Below, piece by piece: positions 47,245 to 53,604 of a stretch of DNA of 53,604 nucleotides. The position numbers and the translations under genes were made by a program. The notes beneath the pieces are model-generated. The model worked only from the letters and a program-made list of their open reading frames with translations. It was not told the origin of the DNA and ran no database searches. Source of the DNA: Candidatus Woesearchaeota archaeon (GTDB lineage Archaea; Nanobdellota; Nanobdellia; Woesearchaeales; GW2011-AR4). The stretch is taken from contig JAGVYR010000002.1 of the NCBI GenBank assembly GCA_018303185.1, positions 1 to 53,604 on the forward strand. The letters run 5' to 3'. Within the stretch, counting starts at the first letter, position 1, and each line of letters starts with the position of its first letter.

Positions 47245-48420
47245 ATGAAAGTCCTGATGTTTGGGTGGGAATTTCCGCCGCACAGTTCCGGGGGATTGGG
47301 CACGGCATGCTATGGGCTTACAAAAGCCATGAGCAGGCAGGGCATTGAGATAACATTTGTACTTCCTTACGATGTTGACACTGAAGAGGAATTTCTCAGG
47401 CTGATTTCACCAAACCTTAAGATAAAGAGGATACATTCCGCATTAAGGCCTTATCTCACTTCAGAGAGCTATTCTTCGGCGGCGAGGAAAGGCAGGAAGA
47501 GCATGCCGGCCATATACGGCGCCTCACTTTTCGAAGAGGTTTACAGGTACGGCGAAGAGGCAAGGAAAATTGCCGAGATTGAAGACTTTGACATAATCCA
47601 CTGCCATGACTGGATGACTTTCAAGGCAGGGATAAATGCGAAGGCAGTGAAGGGAAAGCCGCTTGTTGTGCAGGTGCACTCGACGGAATTTGACAGGACG
47701 GGCGGCCATGGAGTCAACCAGTACGTATATGACCTTGAAAAAGAGGGCATGGAAAAGGCGGATGCAGTCATTGCAGTGAGCAATTATACAAAGAAGATGA
47801 TAGTGAAGCATTACGGCATCAATCCCGGAAAGATTTTTGTTGTGCACAACGCTGTCGAGAGGAGAAACGGCGCCTTCAGGATAAAGAGCGAAGATAAGAT
47901 TGTGCTGTTTTTGGGCAGGATTACGCTGCAGAAAGGGCCTGAATACTTCCTTTACGCCGCAAAAAAAGTCCTCGAAAAAGACCCGAATGTGAAGTTCATC
48001 GTTGCGGGCAAAGGAGACATGGAGCGCTTCATAATCTCCAAGGCGGCCGAGCTTGGGATAGGCATGAACGTGCTTTTTGCTGGCTTTCTGAAAGGAGATG
48101 ACATCTACAGGGCATACAGCATGGCTGACCTCTATGTGATGCCCTCTGTCTCGGAGCCTTTCGGGATAACCGCGCTTGAAGCGATAAATGCCGGAACTCC
48201 GGTCCTTATATCAAAGCAGAGCGGCGTCTCGGAAGTGATAAAGCACTGCCTTGTTGCAGACTTCTGGGACATAAATGACCTTGCCAACAAGATACTTGCA
48301 GTGCTGAAATATGGTGCACTGCACCGCACGCTGAAGGAGCACGGGTACATGGAGCTGAACAAGATAAGCTGGGACGATTCGGCAAGGAAGTGCATAGATA
48401 TTTACAGGAGATTTGCCTGA
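47245..48420 (+). CDS. GT4-type glycosyltransferase (glycogen/starch synthase-like)
   Basis: 391 aa; 'MFGWEFPPHSSGGLGTACYGL', 'IIHCHDWMT', 'VLFLGRITLQKGPEYFLYAA', 'MPSVSEPFGITALEAINAGTPVLIS'. Confidence 0.93.
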   Translation: MKVLMFGWEFPPHSSGGLGTACYGLTKAMSRQGIEITFVLPYDVDTEEEFLRLISPNLKIKRIHSALRPYLTSESYSSAARKGRKSMPAIYGASLFEEVYRYGEEARKIAEIEDFDIIHCHDWMTFKAGINAKAVKGKPLVVQVHSTEFDRTGGHGVNQYVYDLEKEGMEKADAVIAVSNYTKKMIVKHYGINPGKIFVVHNAVERRNGAFRIKSEDKIVLFLGRITLQKGPEYFLYAAKKVLEKDPNVKFIVAGKGDMERFIISKAAELGIGMNVLFAGFLKGDDIYRAYSMADLYVMPSVSEPFGITALEAINAGTPVLISKQSGVSEVIKHCLVADFWDINDLANKILAVLKYGALHRTLKEHGYMELNKISWDDSARKCIDIYRRFA

Positions 48421-48667
48421 GGCCGACAATACCAAACACGGTTCACAATAAAAAACTGCGCGAAATGTGAAAAGAGGCACAAAAAGCATTCAAAAAAACA
48501 GCGAAGCAAAGCATCAGTAAAAACGGCAGCCAAAGCCCGGCAAAGCATTCAAAAAACAAATAAAAAATCAGAATAAAATCCAAAAATAAAAACCCAATAA
48601 AAAACAAATGAAAAAGCAAGGCTCAGAACAGCAAATAATCAAAAAACAAAACAACTCTTAAAAGAAG

Positions 48668-48985
48668 GTGATGGATATGGCTAAAATGAACAAGAACCAT
48701 GCGGCGGGAATCCTTGCAGATGTTCCGGGAGACAAGGTATTCTGGAGCAATGACGGGCTTATAATGAGGAATATGAATGACCTTGCTTCCGCACTGCAGA
48801 AGATGAAGGCAACCACGTTTAAGTACCATGCAAATGCGGAGAAGAACGACTTCAGCAACTGGATAAATGACGTAATGCATGACCAGAAGCTTGCAGCGGG
48901 CATAAAGGGCTGCAAAACAAAGGCAGAAGCGACAAAGCTTGCCAGAAAGAGGATTGCAGAACTGGGGAAGATTGCCGGCAAGTAG
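48668..48985 (+). CDS. Small protein of the 'FxYHxNxxxNDFxxWI' family (copy 1; possibly DUF5752-like)
   Basis: 105 aa; 'TTFKYHANAEKNDFSNWINDVMHDQKLAAGI'. Confidence 0.8.
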   Translation: MMDMAKMNKNHAAGILADVPGDKVFWSNDGLIMRNMNDLASALQKMKATTFKYHANAEKNDFSNWINDVMHDQKLAAGIKGCKTKAEATKLARKRIAELGKIAGK

Positions 48986-49006
48986 AGTTCCAAATAGGAG
49001 CTGCTA

Positions 49007-49092
49007 CCTAATCTCTTAGCGCAATAAAACCGCGAGGCGAGCGCAATCCATCAAAGCGAGCCTCGCGGCATGAATTGCGGAGCGGATTAAGG
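49007..49092. other. Nested inverted-repeat hairpin element
   Basis: CCGCGAGGC (49030-49038)/GCCTCGCGG (49060-49068); CGCAAT (49020-49025)/ATTGCG (49074-49079); CCTAATC (49007-49013)/GGATTAAGG (49084-49092). Confidence 0.7.
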
Positions 49093-49338
49093 CACAAATG
49101 GCTTTCAAACAAGCCACAATACAGCAAAAGCAAAACAATATCTCAAGAAAACCAAAAATACAATAAGCAGAAACCAAAAATAAGCTTCAACAAACAAAAA
49201 ATAACAGGCGAAAAGCAATAAACCCAAAATCAGCAAGAGCAATGAAAACCGAGGACAACAATAAATCCCAATAAAAATAATGCAATAAATATCTGGAACA
49301 AAAAATAAACAAAAAATCAAAAAATAAGCGAGGAGGCG

Positions 49339-49629
49339 GTGAAAATGAAAATTGCAGTGCTGGACTGCGGCGATGAGTGCAGCTTTAAGCTTGCGAACGG
49401 AGGAGTAATGAAGAGTGCAGCGGATATGGCAAAGAATTTTGAGAGCATGGATGATTCCACATTTTACCATCATGCAAACGAGTCAAGGAATGATTTTGCG
49501 AACTGGGCCAAGGAGGCGCTGAAAGACGAGGAGCTTGCGGAAGAGCTTCAAAAGGCGAAAGACAGGAAATCAGCGCAGATAGCGGCCATGAAAAGAGTAA
49601 CATTTTTAATAAGCGAGCTTTCAAGGTAG
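49339..49629 (+). CDS. Small protein of the 'FxYHxNxxxNDFxxWI' family (copy 2)
   Basis: 96 aa; 'STFYHHANESRNDFANWAKEALKDEELAEEL'; GGAGGCGGTG before start. Confidence 0.8.
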   Translation: MKMKIAVLDCGDECSFKLANGGVMKSAADMAKNFESMDDSTFYHHANESRNDFANWAKEALKDEELAEELQKAKDRKSAQIAAMKRVTFLISELSR

Positions 49630-49700
49630 CCTAAAGCGGCAAAAAAGCCCTAAGCGGCTGATGGCAGCCGGTTTGAGTGCAGCGACTAAAAGGGGATTTA

Positions 49701-50924
49701 ATGGTAAGCATATGCTTTTATTTTCAGGTTCACCAGCCTTGGAGGCTTAGGAGGTACAGTGTCTTTGACATAGGCAACAATTCTGATTATTTTGACCATA
49801 AGAAGAACAGCGAAGTCATGAAAAAGGTGGCGATGAAGTGCTATCTTCCTGCAAACAAGCTTATCCTCAAGCTTATTGAGAAAACCGGCGGAAAGTTCAA
49901 GGCGACCTACAGCATAACCGGCACGGCCCTGGAGCAGCTTGAGCAGTATGAGCCAAAGGTTTTGGAATCATTCAGGGCGCTTGCAGGCACAGGATGCGTC
50001 GAATTCCTGAATGAAACCTACCACCATTCGCTTTCTTTCCTTTACTCAAAGGATGAGTTCAGGGAGCAGGTTGCGCTGCACAGGAAGAAGATAAAGAGCC
50101 TGTTTAATTTTGAGCCGAAGGTTTTCAGGAACACAGAGCTTATCTACAACAACGAGCTGGGCAATTTCGTTGAAGGCATGGGCTACAGAGGAATACTGGC
50201 AGAGGGCGCGGACCATGTGCTTGGGTGGAGGAGCCCTAATTTTGTCTACAAGGTGCAGGGCAGCAAAAACATGAAGCTTCTGCTGAAGAATTACAAGCTG
50301 AGCGATGACATCGCATTCAGATTTTCCGAGAAAAGCTGGAAAGAATATCCTTTGACTGTTGAGAAGTATGCCCAATGGGTGAACGCAAACAACGGCAACG
50401 GCAATGTAATCAATCTTTTTATGGATTACGAGACTTTCGGAGAGCACCAGTGGTCGCAGTCCGGGATTTTTAGGTTTCTGGAAAGCCTTCCGCCCGAGCT
50501 GCTGAAGCATCCGGACAATGAGTTTGTCACAACAACAGAGTCTGTTGAGAAATACGACCCTGTTTCGGAACTGGATGTGCACCACCCTGTGAGCTGGGCC
50601 GATGTTGAGCGTGACCTGAGCGCATGGCTCGGAAACAGCATGCAGCACGATTCCCTCTACCAGCTGTACCAGATGGAGCGGAAGGTCAAGGAGTCGGGAG
50701 ATGAAGCCCTTCTGGCCGACTGGCGGAAGCTTACCACCTCAGACCATTTCTATTACATGTGCACCAAGTGGTTTGCAGATGGGGACGTGCACAAGTACTT
50801 CAATCCTTACGACAGCCCGTATGAGGGCTTTATAGCTTTCATGAATTCGCTCAATGACCTGTCCAAAAGGACGGAAGCGGCGAATAGAAAACTTTATAAT
50901 AGCCAGGTGCTGAGTGAAGCATAG
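49701..50924 (+). CDS. GH57-family glycoside hydrolase (alpha-amylase-like)
   Basis: Start ATG 49701 (ORF track 49677); 'FYFQVHQPWRL', 'VFRNTELIYNN' (nucleophile region), 'NLFMDYETFGEHQW' (acid/base region). Confidence 0.93.
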   Translation: MVSICFYFQVHQPWRLRRYSVFDIGNNSDYFDHKKNSEVMKKVAMKCYLPANKLILKLIEKTGGKFKATYSITGTALEQLEQYEPKVLESFRALAGTGCVEFLNETYHHSLSFLYSKDEFREQVALHRKKIKSLFNFEPKVFRNTELIYNNELGNFVEGMGYRGILAEGADHVLGWRSPNFVYKVQGSKNMKLLLKNYKLSDDIAFRFSEKSWKEYPLTVEKYAQWVNANNGNGNVINLFMDYETFGEHQWSQSGIFRFLESLPPELLKHPDNEFVTTTESVEKYDPVSELDVHHPVSWADVERDLSAWLGNSMQHDSLYQLYQMERKVKESGDEALLADWRKLTTSDHFYYMCTKWFADGDVHKYFNPYDSPYEGFIAFMNSLNDLSKRTEAANRKLYNSQVLSEA

Positions 50925-51002
50925 CAATGCACAGGGAGAGACAATAATACTGCGAGAAGCATATCATAAAGCAGTCCTGAAAGTCAAAAAAGAGGTGGGT
51001 GG

Positions 51003-51335
51003 ATGGCAAGAAGAAAAAGAGAGAGCAATAACCAATCTAATAATGGCCCTGATAGCAGCGGCAATAGTGGCCCTGAGCCCAGGCAGCTGTCTCCGGAACT
51101 TTATTTTCATGCAATAGACGGCTCTGAGCTGAAAAGCATCCTTGAGCTGGCCGATGCCCTTGATATGATGTCAGATGACACCTTTTATTACCACGTCACG
51201 CATGACAGGAATGATTTTGCCAGCTGGATTGCAGGCGTTTTTGCCGAATCAGAGCTTGCGGATAGCATAAGGAAATGCAATGGCCGCATTGAGACGCAGA
51301 TATGCGTGCTAAAGCACCTGGTAAAAAGCAAATAA
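51003..51335 (+). CDS. Small protein of the 'FxYHxNxxxNDFxxWI' family (copy 3)
   Basis: 110 aa; 'DTFYYHVTHDRNDFASWIAGVFAESELADSI'; low-complexity Asn/Ser N-terminus. Confidence 0.8.
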   Translation: MARRKRESNNQSNNGPDSSGNSGPEPRQLSPELYFHAIDGSELKSILELADALDMMSDDTFYYHVTHDRNDFASWIAGVFAESELADSIRKCNGRIETQICVLKHLVKSK

Positions 51336-51368
51336 TAAAACAAAGGCAAAAGGCATATAACAATATAC

Positions 51369-51517
51369 AATAGGGGCTGTTAATTTTTAATATCAATCAG
51401 CCCCTATTATGTTCGAAAGATCTAACAAATGCTATTAAAAACTTAGGTCTTTCGTTATAATAATGCTCCCTATAACCTATCAGGCATAACAACTAGGGGC
51501 AGCTAAGGTAAACGGCA
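51369..51517 (+). promoter_or_regulatory. Structured leader upstream of 51518..53425
   Basis: Perfect 11-bp stem AATAGGGGCTG (51369-51379)/CAGCCCCTATT (51398-51408); 12-bp stem CGAAAGATCTAA (51414-51425)/TTAGGTCTTTCG (51443-51454) with one U-G wobble; second TAGGGGC copy at 51494-51500 near the start codon. Confidence 0.6.
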
Positions 51518-53425
51518 ATGCAAGCGAAAAGGAAAACCAACGGCTTATTATACTTATTATATATAGTGAACAGGGCATCATTTCTCCTGCTGCTTGTAAT
51601 TCTGGGCTCAATGCCTGCACTTGCACAAGTGGAGGATCCTACAAGGATACTGTCCAATTCTGAAGACTGGAAAGACGTATACAGCGTGATGCAGTATGGC
51701 GTGCTTGCGGGTAAGCAGTCCAATTTTCTTGTAAGCAACAGGCATTCCACCATAATACTGAACAGCATAGGCGCAAATGAGCGCCTTTGGGTAATAAGCT
51801 CGGAAAAAGTGCCTTTCGTCGTCGGATATGAAAGCCTTCTTCGAAGCAGGGGATACAACGCAGAGGAATTTACCTATGAAAACATTAACCTTGAGCTTGC
51901 GAAAAAGCTTGAAAACACTGCCAATTTTATCATACTTGACCCTTCTTACGGGTACAACGCTGTATCTGTGGCGCCATACGCGGCTATAACGAAAAGCTAT
52001 GTGCTGTTTGCCGATGCGGACAATATAGGGGATATAGATGATTTCCTGCAGGACAGGAATCCTGAAAGCCTGATTATCTTCGGCAATACTGACCGGGAAG
52101 TCACAAGCGCCCTCTCCAGATACAATCCGGAAATAATCAATAAGGAAGGCGACCGTTTCCTGAACAACATAGAAATTGTGAAAAAATACAAGGAAAAGAG
52201 CAATGCCCGGCAGGTTATCCTTACAAACGGCGAATTCATAGAGCAGGAACTGATGTCCGGAAGCGAGCCTGTAGTCTTTATAGGGACAAACAATGTTCCT
52301 GTGGCCGTCAGGGATTACATACGCAGCAGCAATATTGATGTAGGCGTTTTGATAGGCAATGAATTGGTCAGCACGGCTACATTCGTGAGAAGGGAATTGG
52401 GCATTTCTGTTTTTGTGAAATTTGCCCAGGGCGCAAGAAACCCGCAGGGAAGCATCGCGCAGGTAGAGGCACTGGATATGTTCTATCTCCCTGTATACAA
52501 CTTAAATCTTGAGATAGAGGGCATAAGGTACAACAGGGCGACAAACCAGCTTGAAGCCACACTAAGGAATACCGTCGACCAGGCGATATACTTCATAGGA
52601 ACTTACTCGCTTACAGGAGCTGACGGAAACAGGCAGACTGTCGGGGATATAGGGGCAAACTTTATTGACGGGAACCAGGTAAAGACGCTTGTATATGATG
52701 TCGATGCGCTCCCTGAAGGAAAGATATCCGCGGATGTGTTCGTGATATACGGCGAGTCTCCCGGCTCTCTGGAAAAAGAGATAAGGCTCAGCATGGATGC
52801 CGAGTCAGTAAGGGTTCTGGATGAGTGCCAAATAGCCATCAATGATGTTTCGTTCAACAAAAGGAGCAGGAATTTTGCAGTTGATGTTGAAAACACAGCG
52901 CAGGTTGACTGCTATGTAGACATTGAAATCGTGAACCTGATGGTTGCAGGGCAGAGGCGCGATGCCGCAATGGACGGGGTTGCCCTGATAAAAAAAGGCG
53001 ATACAAAGGGGCTTAAGGTAAAAGTTGAAGACATGGAGGAAGAAGACCTTGCTGACAATGAGCTTGTAAAAATAAGGGCTTTCTACGGAGAAAGGGAGAC
53101 GGGGCTGATAAAAGTCCTTGAAGGCACATTTGAGCTTTTGATAAAAGCGGGAGACTTCCTGTTCTACACGCTGCTTGTCGTCATATTGATATTCCTTACG
53201 CTGATAATCTGGAAGAGGAGGAAGAAAAAGGAGGATGACAGGGGCAAAGGAGGAGGGATAGTGCATCAGGGGCATGCGGGAACATTCAAGCCTGCACATC
53301 ATGTGCAGCATCCGGCACAGCAGCATAAGCCTGCTGTTGCCACTACCCATAAGCCTGCTCAGGCATCGCCTAAACCACCTGTTCAAAGCAATCTGCAGCC
53401 TTCCCAGCAGCAGAAAAGAGTTTAA
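51518..53425 (+). CDS. Secreted/membrane-anchored surface protein with His/Pro/Gln-rich C-terminal tail
   Basis: 635 aa; N-terminal hydrophobic signal ending near ALAQ; cell-wall-binding-like alpha/beta segments ('VIGNELVSTATFVRRELGISVFV'); TM 'FLFYTLLVVILIFLTLIIW'; low-complexity tail. Confidence 0.82.
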   Translation: MQAKRKTNGLLYLLYIVNRASFLLLLVILGSMPALAQVEDPTRILSNSEDWKDVYSVMQYGVLAGKQSNFLVSNRHSTIILNSIGANERLWVISSEKVPFVVGYESLLRSRGYNAEEFTYENINLELAKKLENTANFIILDPSYGYNAVSVAPYAAITKSYVLFADADNIGDIDDFLQDRNPESLIIFGNTDREVTSALSRYNPEIINKEGDRFLNNIEIVKKYKEKSNARQVILTNGEFIEQELMSGSEPVVFIGTNNVPVAVRDYIRSSNIDVGVLIGNELVSTATFVRRELGISVFVKFAQGARNPQGSIAQVEALDMFYLPVYNLNLEIEGIRYNRATNQLEATLRNTVDQAIYFIGTYSLTGADGNRQTVGDIGANFIDGNQVKTLVYDVDALPEGKISADVFVIYGESPGSLEKEIRLSMDAESVRVLDECQIAINDVSFNKRSRNFAVDVENTAQVDCYVDIEIVNLMVAGQRRDAAMDGVALIKKGDTKGLKVKVEDMEEEDLADNELVKIRAFYGERETGLIKVLEGTFELLIKAGDFLFYTLLVVILIFLTLIIWKRRKKKEDDRGKGGGIVHQGHAGTFKPAHHVQHPAQQHKPAVATTHKPAQASPKPPVQSNLQPSQQQKRV

Positions 53426-53476
53426 TTTTCCGTCGGGAATTTTTATCCTTATTTATCATTGTCCTAGGCAAGGATA

Positions 53477-53582
53477 CTACACACGTTAGTGTGTAGAGGA
53501 ATTGTCTTGCTTAATCCTCCATAAGTTTTTTCTACCATCTTAAATAAAAAATGAGTGCGCAGCGGAATTTCGGCGCACTCAT
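53477..53582. other. Two strong hairpins downstream of 51518..53425
   Basis: CTACACAC-GTTA-GTGTGTAG (53477-53496); ATGAGTGCGC (53551-53560)/GCGCACTCAT (53573-53582). Confidence 0.7.
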
Positions 53583-53604
53583 CAACAATCCGAGTTAGCG
53601 TTAG

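Noticed and set aside
50046-50648. 200-aa minus ORF inside the GH57 gene
   Set aside because: Antisense to conserved GH57 catalytic motifs.
1-53604. CRISPR arrays, tRNA, rRNA, transposases
   Set aside because: No regularly spaced direct repeats, no convincing T-arm/cloverleaf tRNA, no rRNA or transposase motifs were seen on either strand.

Overview
The window reads as dense archaeal DNA, possibly DPANN-like (inferred from TATA-type promoters, KaiC/RadA-type ATPases, N-sequon-rich surface proteins and prenyl-lipid genes). No tRNA, rRNA, CRISPR array or transposase was recognised. From left to right it contains: (1) a giant Ig-repeat surface protein, frameshifted near its visible 5' end; (2) a signalling region at 10.6-20 kb (PAS protein, Cache/HAMP histidine kinase, response regulator, FIST, Cache/HAMP receptor, hemerythrin, P-loop-less KaiC-like protein); (3) a prenyl/isoprenoid cluster at 20-25.6 kb (polyprenyl synthase, YjbQ, UbiA, aminotransferase, citrate-synthase-like, GGR-like); (4) an SSS transporter, KaiC-like ATPase and divergent paralog block; (5) a second copy of a small-helical-protein plus membrane-protein cassette; (6) a 1642-aa surface/coiled-coil protein and a 477-aa relative; (7) another KaiC-like ATPase and a third P-loop-less KaiC-like protein; (8) a surface-protein operon led by an unlisted 53-aa RHH regulator; (9) a GT4/GH57 cluster interleaved with three paralogous small proteins; (10) a 635-aa surface protein. 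The main candidate for something undescribed is an archaeal KaiC/sensor signalling network. It is tied together by a recurring GGATAAA operator-like motif (half-sites about 18-21 bp apart) at seven intergenic places, by duplicated small-protein/membrane-protein cassettes, and by three KaiC-like proteins that lost Walker A. There are also several strong inverted-repeat or structured-RNA candidates in intergenic DNA (29647-29867, 39529-39690, 49007-49092 with a relative at 17240-17281, 51369-51517, 53477-53582). All family assignments are by eye; no searches or folding programs were run.
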